DNA of 44,861 nucleotides, from positions 1-44,861 of IMG/VR virus record IMGVR_UViG_3300036832_000955; one strand, 5' to 3'. The translations under genes were made by a program, and so were the position numbers. Positions 6,553 through 12,977 of the stretch are shown piece by piece. The notes under the pieces are model-generated. The model saw only the letters and a list, made by a program, of their open reading frames with translations, had not been told where the DNA came from and did not search any database. The DNA is from a virus. Each line of letters begins with the position of its first letter. The first letter of the stretch is position 1.

Positions 6553-6727
6553 CCGGTGTTTGTCTGTACTGATCGAGGGCGGCCATGCGCGATGGCACTG
6601 TTGGCACTGCGGCGCGAAGGGTGGAGTGGGAGATGGACGAGGCGCACGGCCTCGCCCTAGAGCAGCGCGGGCTCAGCGTCGAGCTGGCAGTGAGGCATGG
6701 CTGGCGACCCTGCAGCGGCCCTACTGA
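6443..6727 (+). CDS. Primase zinc-ribbon protein (split from the primase-helicase)
   Basis: A 94-residue product starting MDVMDELRHLGIVVRALPGN. It carries a zinc ribbon: CPWC near residue 24 and WHCWHCGAKGG near 52-60, the template-recognition module at the N-terminus of T7 gp4-type primases. The ATG at 6443 has GGGAGG 6 bases upstream. After the ribbon this frame becomes an arginine/alanine-rich shadow, while the TOPRIM-helicase continues one frame over, overlapping by 95 bases. The ribbon is therefore a separate polypeptide, unless a frameshift joins the two. Confidence 0.75.
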   Translation: MDVMDELRHLGIVVRALPGNQKTVCPWCSSERHKKFDRCLSVLIEGGHARWHCWHCGAKGGVGDGRGARPRPRAARAQRRAGSEAWLATLQRPY

Positions 6728-8060
6728 CGGGCTGTGGATCGCCATCCCGATCATCGACAAGGGCAAGCGCGTCGGCACCAAGTACCGCACCATCACCGGG
6801 GAGAAGCGGTTCTCCCAGGACGCCGGCACGCCGCAAATTTTCTGGAACGTCGACTGCCTGCGCGACCCATCGCTGGCCGGCTTTCCGCTGATCATCACCG
6901 AGGGCGAGATGGATGCCCTGGCGGCGCTGCAGTGTGGTTTCCCCAAGGTGGTGTCGGTGCCGGGCGGCGCGCCCGAGCGCGACGCCCACGAGGGCATGCG
7001 CTGGAATTTCCTGACCCACGCCCATGCCGAGCTGCGCGGCGAGCGCACGGTCATCCTGGCGGTCGACAATGACCGCAATGGCGATGTGCTCCAGGCGGGG
7101 CTGGCGCGCCGCCTGGGCAAGTCACGCTGTCAGGTGCTGGAGTACCCGACCGGCAAAGACCTCAACGACGTGCTGCGCGACCACGGCGCCGACGCGGTGC
7201 GCACGACCATCGCCCAGGCGCACTACCTCCCGGTGCCGGGGCTGGTGCGGCTGATCGAGGCGAAGGAGGCGCCGCTGCGCCGGGCGCTCGACAGCTGCAT
7301 CCCCGGCCTGGAGCCACATCTGCGCGTGCGGCGCGGCGATCTCATCGTGGTCACTGGCCCCCCAGGCCACGGCAAGAGTTCGTTCGTGAACAATCTGGTG
7401 TGCAACATGGCATGGCACTGGGCGACCACGGCGGTGATCTGCTCGCTGGAGCAGCCGGTGGTGCCCGACCTGCGCCGCGTCTTCCGCAGCTTCCGCGCCG
7501 AGTGCCTGGAAAAATTCATGAGCGAAGACCAGCAGCGGCAGGCGGACGACTGGATCAACCAGAATTTCCTGTTCGTTGAGCCAGATGAGGATGAGGACAC
7601 CACGCTCGACTGGATGCTGGAACGGTTCGCCGTGGCGGCGCACCGCCATGGCGCCACGGTCTGCGTCATCGACCCGTGGAACGAAGTGTCGACCAGCGAC
7701 AAACCGGACGAGTGGACGGTCGAGCAGTTCGTCAGCCAGTCGCTGCGCGCCATCAAGCGGTTCGCCCGCAAGCACGACGTGACCATGATCGTGGTGGCGC
7801 ACCCGCGCAAGATGAGCCGCGACAAGAGCGGGAAGATGCCGAAGCCTTCGCTGTACGACATTGCCGATAGCGCAGCGTGGTTCAACCGGGCCGACCTGGG
7901 CGTGGTGGTCTATCGGCCCGATCTGCTGAACGAAAGCCTGACAGAAATTTCCGTGGAGAAAAGTAGAAACTTTTACGTTTTGGGTATTCCTGGCATAGTC
8001 ACGCTGCAGTGGCAGCCCGAGGTGTCGCGCTTTATCAAGCCTTGGCACTCTCCCATCTGA
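6633..8060 (+). CDS. TOPRIM primase - DnaB/gp4-type helicase
   Basis: A 475-residue replicative primase-helicase of the T7 gp4/DnaB class without its zinc ribbon. Domains: primase core 1-200 with LERGLS-type helix, TEGEMDALAAL (E90) and AVDNDRNGD (D145, D147); helicase 215-475 with Walker A GPPGHGKSS (242-250), Walker B VCVIDPW (D347) and IVVAHPRKM. I chose the ATG at 6633 with GGAG 6 bases upstream; GTG 6621 and ATG 6585 are in frame. It would unwind the fork and prime lagging strands. No phage DNA polymerase is seen, so the host polymerase is presumably used. Confidence 0.92.
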   Translation: MDEAHGLALEQRGLSVELAVRHGWRPCSGPTDGLWIAIPIIDKGKRVGTKYRTITGEKRFSQDAGTPQIFWNVDCLRDPSLAGFPLIITEGEMDALAALQCGFPKVVSVPGGAPERDAHEGMRWNFLTHAHAELRGERTVILAVDNDRNGDVLQAGLARRLGKSRCQVLEYPTGKDLNDVLRDHGADAVRTTIAQAHYLPVPGLVRLIEAKEAPLRRALDSCIPGLEPHLRVRRGDLIVVTGPPGHGKSSFVNNLVCNMAWHWATTAVICSLEQPVVPDLRRVFRSFRAECLEKFMSEDQQRQADDWINQNFLFVEPDEDEDTTLDWMLERFAVAAHRHGATVCVIDPWNEVSTSDKPDEWTVEQFVSQSLRAIKRFARKHDVTMIVVAHPRKMSRDKSGKMPKPSLYDIADSAAWFNRADLGVVVYRPDLLNESLTEISVEKSRNFYVLGIPGIVTLQWQPEVSRFIKPWHSPI

Positions 8061-8083
8061 AAACAAACCCCCAGGAGGACAAC

Positions 8084-8464
8084 ATGCCGTTCGATAACAT
8101 GCCATCCATCCTCAAGACCGACGCCGATTTGCTGCGCGCCGCCAAGGCGCGCATCGATCATCCGTCGAAGTGGTGCCAGAACAGCTTCAGCAGCCTGCGT
8201 GGTGATGGCATGCACATCTGCACGCTGAGCGCCCTGAACATTGCGCTGGGCTGTGAGCCGGGGGCGGTGATCGTGCCCGCGCTGCACAGCACGCGCCGCC
8301 GGCTGGCCAAGCGGTTGGTGGAGGCGTGGGGCGGCACCGACTGGCGCGCCAACGTCTTCCGCAGCACCGACGCCGAGCATGGCGTCTGCGCCATGAACAA
8401 CGATGTCGGGCATCGCGAGCTGATGGCGATCTTCGACAAGACCATCGAGAAGGCCGAGGCATGA
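8084..8464 (+). CDS. DUF6197-like hypothetical protein
   Basis: A 126-residue protein with a CAGGAGGACAAC ribosome site. The pattern PSKWCQNSF, then GMHICTLSALNIALG, then VCAMNNDVGHRELMAIFDKT is that of the phage-borne DUF6197 family (a W-x-Q, a central C-x-L, and an N-D-x-x-x-H-x-E near the end). The family function is not known to me. It starts the tightly packed accessory tail of the early operon. Confidence 0.78.
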   Translation: MPFDNMPSILKTDADLLRAAKARIDHPSKWCQNSFSSLRGDGMHICTLSALNIALGCEPGAVIVPALHSTRRRLAKRLVEAWGGTDWRANVFRSTDAEHGVCAMNNDVGHRELMAIFDKTIEKAEA

Positions 8465-8805
8465 CCTACAACGTGACCTTCACGCCGCTCGCCGCTGCCT
8501 TCGCTGAGAAGGCGGGCGGCTTGCCGGCGCTGGAAGAGCGGGTGCGCGGCGAGATCGCCGAGTTCACGCTGACCCATCCGTACAAGGCGGGCGACGCGCT
8601 GCTGCACGTGCTGAATTACACCGGCGAGGAGCAGCTCTTCGTCATCACCGGCATCGAGGACGGGCTGCTGGTCGACACCGGCCACTACGAGGCGGGGCCG
8701 ATCCTCGACGCCGGCCCGTTCAAGGGCAAGCAGATGATGTTCCCGCGCGGCGACAGCGACGACTACGAACCTGCGCCGCCAGCACTGGAGGGCGACGAAA
8801 CATGA
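8461..8805 (+). CDS. Hypothetical protein
   Basis: A 114-residue acidic protein; its ATG overlaps the previous stop as ATGA and its end overlaps the next start in the same way. Residues 35-75 (THPYKAGDALLHVLNYTGEE, then LFVITGIEDGLLVDTGH) look like a compact beta fold. I do not recognise a family. Confidence 0.75.
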   Translation: MTYNVTFTPLAAAFAEKAGGLPALEERVRGEIAEFTLTHPYKAGDALLHVLNYTGEEQLFVITGIEDGLLVDTGHYEAGPILDAGPFKGKQMMFPRGDSDDYEPAPPALEGDET

Positions 8806-9044
8806 TCAAGCTCAGCGGCGTACAGGGGGATGGCCGACCGATTATCATCTTGGGGCTCAGCGAGATGAACGTGACCAAGCTGCGCGAGAAAATGCCGATC
8901 CACATCAACGCCGATGAGCTGGGCTTCCCCGGCGAGATCGTCATCATCTTGGGCGACACCGAGGACAGCCTCGCCAAGGAGCTGCACGAGCTGATCTCTG
9001 AGCGCACGCGCGTCGCCGATCATCGTGGCGAGAAAAGGAGCTGA
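8802..9044 (+). CDS. Hypothetical protein
   Basis: An 80-residue protein, coupled by ATGA overlap. It has alternating strands and helices (PIIILGLSEMNVTKLREKMP, then GEIVIILGDTEDSLAKELHE) and reads as a small alpha/beta domain. A related small phage protein type with this ILGLS start is familiar from phage genomes, but I know of no function. Confidence 0.75.
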   Translation: MIKLSGVQGDGRPIIILGLSEMNVTKLREKMPIHINADELGFPGEIVIILGDTEDSLAKELHELISERTRVADHRGEKRS

Positions 9045-9046
9045 CG

Positions 9047-9511
9047 ATGGCTGAGACCCCGCAGATGCTCAACTACGCCCACACGTCGAACACCTACGAT
9101 GGCGCCGCCGCGTTCGGCAGCAACATCAACCAAGCGGTCGGCAGCAGTGCCGCCCTTGGCGACACTGTCGCCAAGGAGATGCTGGCGCGTGGCATGCTGC
9201 TGCCGCAGCAAGCAAGAGCAATATCCCAGAAGGAGGAAATCATGGCCCGTCGTCTCGTTCAGGTCTTCATCGCCGATCCCGATCCCAACGTGCCGCTCGC
9301 CGACTGCCTGCTCTACAGGGGCGAGCAGATCGTAACAGACGCGACCGATCAGGAATTGTTTTTCGACATCGATCTCAAGGCGGCGCTCGATCAGCACAAC
9401 ACGAAGCGCACGACGCTGGTCAACAAAAAGGTCAGGGAGCGCGTCGAGCATCTGGAGCCGGCGCGCATCCGCGATCTCAAGATGACGGTGGTCGAAATTG
9501 CCAAGTTCTGA
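9047..9511 (+). CDS. Hypothetical protein with a strong in-frame internal start
   Basis: The full frame is 154 residues from the ATG at 9047 (MAETPQMLNYAHTSNTYDGA). At 9242 a second in-frame ATG follows AGAAGGAGGAAATC, a far better ribosome site, and would yield an 89-residue protein starting MARRLVQVFIADPDPNVPLA. The two halves differ: the N-terminal 65 residues are flexible and alanine/glycine-rich, the rest a compact alpha/beta segment. Either two nested products are made, or two genes have fused. Confidence 0.7.
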   Translation: MAETPQMLNYAHTSNTYDGAAAFGSNINQAVGSSAALGDTVAKEMLARGMLLPQQARAISQKEEIMARRLVQVFIADPDPNVPLADCLLYRGEQIVTDATDQELFFDIDLKAALDQHNTKRTTLVNKKVRERVEHLEPARIRDLKMTVVEIAKF

Positions 9512-9755
9512 TCCCCGTTCGCAGGCCGCCATCGAGCTGGCCGACAAGGTCGCGCCGATCCTGTTCAAGGACCAGCGGTCCGGCGTGTCAGGAGCGGCAC
9601 TCGCGCAGCTCCTGGCGGTCTGGCTGGTCGCACATCCAGAGGAAGGGCGCACCGAGCTGCTGCTCATGCACATGACTTCGGTGATGCGTATGGTTCCCGT
9701 TGTCGAGGCTACACTAGAGGAGGGAAGAAATGGCCAAGGTAAATCCCAAGCGTAA
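9498..9755 (+). CDS. Small hypothetical helical protein
   Basis: 85 residues from a TTG at 9498 that overlaps the previous gene by 14 bases; no better start exists before the helical core (SQAAIELADKVAPILF, then AALAQLLAVWLVAHPEEG). The 3' end overlaps the next gene by 26 bases. The function is unknown and the start uncertain. Confidence 0.6.
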   Translation: MPSSDPRSQAAIELADKVAPILFKDQRSGVSGAALAQLLAVWLVAHPEEGRTELLLMHMTSVMRMVPVVEATLEEGRNGQGKSQA

Positions 9756-10209
9756 GCCGGTCGCGCCGCGCGACAAGTTCATGGGCCGTCCGATCTACGA
9801 TAGCGGCGAGCCGCTGACCGCGCACATCTCCAGGGCTGACATCAGGGGCGCCAAGATACAGAGCCCCGATCAGTGCGCAGCGGCGCGCTGCCTGATGCGC
9901 CAGGGTAAGGCCGAGGGCGTGCAGGAGGTGCATGTCTTCCGGTCGGTCACCCTGGTGGTGAAGCAGGATCGCGTCGAGCGGTACACCACGCCCGAGGCGC
10001 TGCGCAACGAGACGGTGATGTACGACCGGTCGGGCATGTTCGAAGAGGGCGACTATCACCTGAGGCCGCCGGTCGGCAAGCGCAAGCTCGGCACCGATTG
10101 GCGCCGCTCTGATCGTGGCGGCGGCGCCGACAAGCGGCGCGCCGCGCCCCACATGCCGAGCGACGTGCGGCCGAGGGCGCCCGCCTACACCGAGCGTGGT
10201 GGCCGATGA
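9730..10209 (+). CDS. Hypothetical protein, paralogue of the gene at 41613-42047
   Basis: A 159-residue protein with GGAGGGAAGAA before the ATG. Residues 33-115 align with the protein at 41613: shared features are ADI, a C-AAAR-L segment, V-V-F-R-VT, RY-T-L-R-ET, DR-G-F and G-Y-L. The C-terminal 45 residues are basic and disordered. Two diverged copies in one phage suggest an ancient duplication or two acquisitions. The function is unknown; the shared core may be a small beta-rich domain. Confidence 0.8.
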   Translation: MAKVNPKRKPVAPRDKFMGRPIYDSGEPLTAHISRADIRGAKIQSPDQCAAARCLMRQGKAEGVQEVHVFRSVTLVVKQDRVERYTTPEALRNETVMYDRSGMFEEGDYHLRPPVGKRKLGTDWRRSDRGGGADKRRAAPHMPSDVRPRAPAYTERGGR

Positions 10210-10430
10210 CCAGCGCCTACAAAGCCTACCGCCGCAAAAATGCATCGGTCGAGATGCGCCCGTTCGTACCTGGGGAACGCCTGCCGGGCCATGTCGTGAT
10301 CACCAAGCTCGACCGCGACAACGGCTCGCCCAAGCGCGGCGACATGATCGTGCGCAACCGGCTGGACTTCGAAGACCAGTGGCTGATCGCGGCGAAGTAC
10401 TTCAAGGACAATTTCGAAGAGGACGACTGA
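10206..10430 (+). CDS. Small hypothetical protein
   Basis: 74 residues, ATGA-coupled to the previous gene. The segment PGHVVITKLDRDNGSPKRGD then MIVRN-x-x-DFEDQWLIAAKY is characteristic of small phage proteins that sit in early accessory operons. No function is known to me. Confidence 0.78.
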   Translation: MTSAYKAYRRKNASVEMRPFVPGERLPGHVVITKLDRDNGSPKRGDMIVRNRLDFEDQWLIAAKYFKDNFEEDD

Positions 10431-10666
10431 TGAACAACATCGATCTGTTCTACAGCGCCGTCGTCGTCGCGCTGGGCGTGATACAAATCTTCACGAGCTA
10501 CTGGCTGTTCAAGTGCCGTGACCTGATCGACCGGCAGACGGCGCAGCTCACTGTCGCCATGACGATGATCAGCGAGGCGAGCGCAACGATCATCGCCCAG
10601 CATCAGACGCTGCAGGCGCAGGACGCAACCATCGAGGCCTTGAGGGGGCAATTAGGGAGGGCGTGA
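10430..10666 (+). CDS. Small membrane-anchored coiled-coil protein
   Basis: 78 residues with TGATG coupling. One N-terminal membrane helix (YSAVVVALGVIQIFTSYWLF, about 8-27) is followed by a long soluble helix with heptad character (TAQLTVAMTMISEASATIIA and onward). The topology resembles spanin or Rz-like proteins, but it lies in the early operon away from the lysis genes, so I leave the function open. Confidence 0.72.
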   Translation: MNNIDLFYSAVVVALGVIQIFTSYWLFKCRDLIDRQTAQLTVAMTMISEASATIIAQHQTLQAQDATIEALRGQLGRA

Positions 10667-10944
10667 TGCAGACCACCATCATGAACGACGCGCGGACGAT
10701 CACCGAGGCGTGGGAAAAATACGCGGCCGAGGTGATCCCGCCGCAGGCGACCGATCACCAGCACGCCGCCATGCGGCAGGCGTTCTTCATCGGCGCGCTG
10801 GTCATCTTCAACCGGGTTTTCGAGGCTGACTTCAAACACCGCAAGCAGGAGCAGTTCACGGCGATGCGCCAGGAGCTGGCCGGCTTCGTGGCCGAGTGCC
10901 TGCACGATGCCGATGGCGAGACGCTGGTCGGCCCACCTCACTGA
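10666..10944 (+). CDS. Small hypothetical helical protein
   Basis: 92 residues; the ATG at 10666 overlaps the previous stop as TGATG (a GTG at 10663 is also in frame). Mostly helical (AWEKYAAEVIPP, then HAAMRQAFFIGALVIFNRVF); the pattern of an AMRQAFFAGA motif is common in small phage proteins of unknown role. Last gene of the early plus-strand operon; its 3' end meets the convergent minus-strand genes with a 7-base overlap. Confidence 0.75.
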   Translation: MQTTIMNDARTITEAWEKYAAEVIPPQATDHQHAAMRQAFFIGALVIFNRVFEADFKHRKQEQFTAMRQELAGFVAECLHDADGETLVGPPH

Positions 10945-11243
10945 TCGATCAGCGCCATGACATGCGCGACGGCGCGCTCGTGCATGTCGATGGCCTCCTC
11001 CCAGGTGCCGCAGCGTTCCTGATATTCGGCGCCGCCGAAGATCATGGTCTCAAACAGGATGGGCAGCTCGCCAAAGAGATTGTGGTCGACGCCGAGGAAG
11101 ACGGTGCTGATCACATAGCGGCCGAGCTGCTCGACGGCGACGATGCGGTCGCGGCTGGCGAACATCTCGCCCCATTCCTCGATGGTCTCGACCGGCACGG
11201 CGAGGCGCCCGCGCAGGACGTACAGGCCGAGCGGTCGTGTCAC
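10938..11243 (-). CDS. Conserved phage hypothetical protein
   Basis: 101 residues starting at a GTG (11243) that overlaps the SLOG stop as GTGA. The second half, VISTVFLGVDHNLFGELPIL then FETMIFGG and a TWEEAIDMHERAV helix, is a pattern widely seen in phage proteins of unknown function. It is coupled to the SLOG gene, which suggests a joint role. The open frame extends further upstream but only as a shadow of the SLOG gene. Confidence 0.78.
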   Translation of the reverse strand: MTRPLGLYVLRGRLAVPVETIEEWGEMFASRDRIVAVEQLGRYVISTVFLGVDHNLFGELPILFETMIFGGAEYQERCGTWEEAIDMHERAVAHVMALIDQ

Positions 11244-11665
11244 GGCTCGTTGCCGTTGTGCTTGTTGCTGGCGATGTAGCCGGCGAGGATGGGGATGTTG
11301 GCTTGTTTGCACCGTGCGACCATGTCGGCGGTGCCGTTGCCGCCCGGCATGGCGACGCAGATATCGGGGTGATGGCAGTCGAGCATGCGTTGGTTGCGCC
11401 GGGGGCCGGCGGCCTTGCCGTCGCGTATCCAATTTGCATGTACGGTGATGCAGACGATGTTGTGGATTTGCGCCCAGGCCCAGGCAAATCTGTCGGCGCC
11501 TCGCGCCCCGCCCTGGATAACCTTCATGTCGATGTGGCGCTCTTTGCACTGATCGAGCAGTCCGTCGAGCGCCGTGTGAAGAATGGCTGGTTGATCGAAA
11601 CGCCGCCCGCCTGTCACGAGAACGACCATGACATCGGGCCGACTGGTTGGGACCACGAGGTCCAT
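11240..11665 (-). CDS. SLOG/DUF2493 (YspA-like) nucleotide-binding protein
   Basis: A 141-residue Rossmann-like SLOG protein. VLVTGGRRFDQPAILHTALD is the diagnostic start, then VIQGGARGADRFAWAWA with the G-G-A-x-G-A-D phosphate-binding loop, and PGGNGTADMVARCKQA near the end. SLOG domains bind or process nucleotide-derived ligands, and in phages they occur among accessory or defence-related cargo. GGGAGGAG precedes the ATG at 11665; a second methionine 13 residues in is an alternative start. A 13-mer operator-like site lies 67 bases upstream (11732-11744). Confidence 0.85.
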   Translation of the reverse strand: MDLVVPTSRPDVMVVLVTGGRRFDQPAILHTALDGLLDQCKERHIDMKVIQGGARGADRFAWAWAQIHNIVCITVHANWIRDGKAAGPRRNQRMLDCHHPDICVAMPGGNGTADMVARCKQANIPILAGYIASNKHNGNEP

Positions 11666-11731
11666 ACGCTCCTCCCTGTTTTTGCGCTTTAGGCTACTAC
11701 AGTAGAAGACGCGCCGCTGACTACGCCAGAG

Positions 11732-11744
11732 TACGCATATGGTA
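11732..11744. promoter_or_regulatory. Dispersed 13-mer site TACGCA-N4-GTA
   Basis: TACGCATATGGTA in the intergenic region upstream of the SLOG gene. It shares TACGCA and GTA at the same spacing with five other intergenic sites but is only partly palindromic. A nearby pair CTACT-AC-AGTAG (11695-11706) is a weaker inverted repeat. Confidence 0.55.
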
Positions 11745-11778
11745 ACAGCGTTCAGGCAGCATGCTTGATATTTCTCAA

Positions 11779-11808
11779 CAAAAAAAGAGCCGCCCGTGGG
11801 CGGCTCTT
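11779..11808 (-). terminator. Rho-independent terminator
   Basis: Stem AAGAGCCGCC / GGCGGCTCTT (11785-11808, 4-base loop) followed on the minus strand by a run of T (complement of 11779-11786). It ends the transcript of the small Cys-rich peptide gene and insulates it from the SLOG gene. Confidence 0.88.
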
Positions 11809-11833
11809 CTCGTGATTGTGATTTGGCGAACAG

Positions 11834-11965
11834 TTAGTAGCAGGTGGTGTTGCAGTACTGCTGTTTGCCGACCCAGTAGCACGACGTGTTGCAGGTGTAC
11901 GCCTGGGCGGCGCCGGCCAGGAGCGACAGGGCGATGGCGGCGGCGATTAGGTAACGGTTCTTCAT
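11834..11965 (-). CDS. Tiny exported cysteine-rich peptide
   Basis: 43 residues: a classic Sec signal peptide (MKNRYLIAAAIALSLLAGAA, cleavage after AQA) and a mature part of only about 20 residues with four cysteines (YTCNTSC, then YCNTTCY). GGAGAG precedes the ATG at 11965. It has its own terminator, so it looks like an independently expressed lysogenic-conversion (moron) gene. Four cysteines in so short a peptide imply two disulfides in the periplasm or outside the cell. No family recognised. Confidence 0.75.
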   Translation of the reverse strand: MKNRYLIAAAIALSLLAGAAQAYTCNTSCYWVGKQQYCNTTCY

Positions 11966-12010
11966 AACACTCTCCAGAATACGGGCGCCGGAATTGGCCC
12001 CTACTGCCTT

Positions 12011-12039
12011 AGGCCCGCTCAGCATGCGCTGGCGGGCCT
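12011..12039. repeat. Intergenic hairpin, copy 1 (AGGCCCGC stem)
   Basis: AGGCCCGC and GCGGGCCT enclose an inner CAGC/GCTG stem. The same outer stem recurs at 12354-12382. No T-run follows on either strand, so it is not a standard terminator; RNA processing, attenuation or mRNA protection are options. Confidence 0.6.
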
Positions 12040-12061
12040 GTATGGGGCGTGACGAGGTGGT

Positions 12062-12319
12062 CTAGTCACGAGGCCAATTGCGGGCGCGTGAGCGGGCGTC
12101 ATCGAGGCGGGTGCAGCGGCCATAGCCGGCCTGCTGGATCGAACCATCGGCCATCCGCACGAGTACGTGCCAGCAGCACAGCCCGTGGTCGCGGTTGATG
12201 GTGGCGACGAGCTGACCGCCAACGTCGTAGCCGCTCCAATCGCAGGCCCGCACGGGCCGCTCATCGAGCAGGCCGGGCAGCGGGGCGCCGCCGTAGTTCT
12301 TCGTCCACTTGATCTTCAC
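12062..12319 (-). CDS. Small hypothetical protein
   Basis: 85 residues from a GTG at 12319 with GGAGAC upstream (start MKIKWTKNYGGAPLPGLLDE). It reads as a compact beta-rich domain (GYDVGGQLVATINRDHGLCC, then WHVLVRMADGSIQQAG) with a basic C-terminus. Earlier in-frame starts lie in the preceding hairpin and are rejected. Unknown function; one of a series of separately ribosome-bound small genes. Confidence 0.68.
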   Translation of the reverse strand: MKIKWTKNYGGAPLPGLLDERPVRACDWSGYDVGGQLVATINRDHGLCCWHVLVRMADGSIQQAGYGRCTRLDDARSRARNWPRD

Positions 12320-12353
12320 GTTCAGTCTCCTCGGGTTGGTCTCGTGACGCCTA

Positions 12354-12382
12354 AGGCCCGCATCCATTTCTGGAGCGGGCCT
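12354..12382. repeat. Intergenic hairpin, copy 2 (AGGCCCGC stem)
   Basis: Same 8-bp stem AGGCCCGC/GCGGGCCT as 12011-12039 with an unrelated 13-base loop. Both copies sit directly after a minus-strand gene and carry CCTAAGG or CCTTAGG next to the stem. Confidence 0.6.
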
Positions 12383-12400
12383 GGGTGGGTGAGCTGGTGA

Positions 12401-12649
12401 TCAGAAGGGTATGTCGGCGTCGAGCGGCAGCAGGCGACCGCAGTGCTTGCTGTGGTCGTAGGGGCTCGCACCCTGCGGCACGACCACGTAGTGGATGCCG
12501 TCGTTCCACGGCCGGTTGCCGTACAGGTCGCCCACGGCGAGAGCGCCGTCGCGGGTCACGAAGGCGTAGGGGTGAGCGTGGGCGCTGCTGCCGACGATGG
12601 CATCGCGGTCGTCGTAGGTCGGGCGGATCGCGTAGAGCTGGTAGAACAT
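12401..12649 (-). CDS. Small hypothetical protein
   Basis: 82 residues starting MFYQLYAIRPTYDDRDAIVG, with GGAGACCATC before the ATG at 12649. It is rich in aromatic residues and histidine (AHAHPYAFVTRDG, then GIHYVVVPQGASPYDHSKHC). No family recognised. It is followed by the hairpin at 12354-12382. Confidence 0.7.
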   Translation of the reverse strand: MFYQLYAIRPTYDDRDAIVGSSAHAHPYAFVTRDGALAVGDLYGNRPWNDGIHYVVVPQGASPYDHSKHCGRLLPLDADIPF

Positions 12650-12669
12650 GATGGTCTCCTGAGGGTTGG

Positions 12670-12804
12670 TTAGCGGAGGATGTTGGCGAGGCCGAGCTGG
12701 ACGACCAGCTTGCGCGCCCACACGGCGGCGTCTTCGTCCTTGCCGCACAGCTTGTAGGCGATGGCCTTGGCGAGGCTGCGGGCGAGTTCTGCACGGTCGA
12801 TCAT
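12670..12804 (-). CDS. Small helical protein (44 residues)
   Basis: Frame MIDRAELARSLAKAIAYKLC then GKDEDAAVWARKLVVQLGLA, ending NILR. The ATG at 12804 has an excellent GGAGGAACCT site. An amphipathic helical mini-protein, first gene of the minus-strand cargo operon, opposite the regulatory gap 12805-12977. Confidence 0.68.
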   Translation of the reverse strand: MIDRAELARSLAKAIAYKLCGKDEDAAVWARKLVVQLGLANILR

Positions 12805-12977
12805 AGGTTCCTCCGGGTTGGCGTCTTCGACAGGCACACTTCTACGCCCAGGCAGACATCTGTGTCCAGCCCTAATTACGCATTCCGTAAAAACTTTCTA
12901 CGGAAACCTCGAGCCGCTGGACATAGATGAGTGCCGGGCATATATCTGTGCCCAGAGACCAACCCCTGGAGGATGCA
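12805..12977. promoter_or_regulatory. Divergent promoter region with clustered inverted repeats
   Basis: This gap separates genes leaving in both directions. It holds TACGCATTCCGTA (12877-12889), a member of the dispersed 13-mer family, inside TTACG-CATTC-CGTAA, and TTCCGTA-N9-TACGGAA (12883-12905). It also has three copies of a 12-mer: ATCTGTGTCCAG (12858-12869), its inverted form CTGGACATAGAT (12917-12928) and ATCTGTGCCCAG (12944-12955). TAAAAA (12888-12893) on plus and TAATTA on minus flank the 13-mer like -10 hexamers. Confidence 0.7.

Noticed and set aside
10430-10666. Rz-like spanin for the membrane-anchored coiled-coil protein
   Set aside because: It lies in the early operon, 18 kb from the lysis genes, and no overlapping lipoprotein gene is present.
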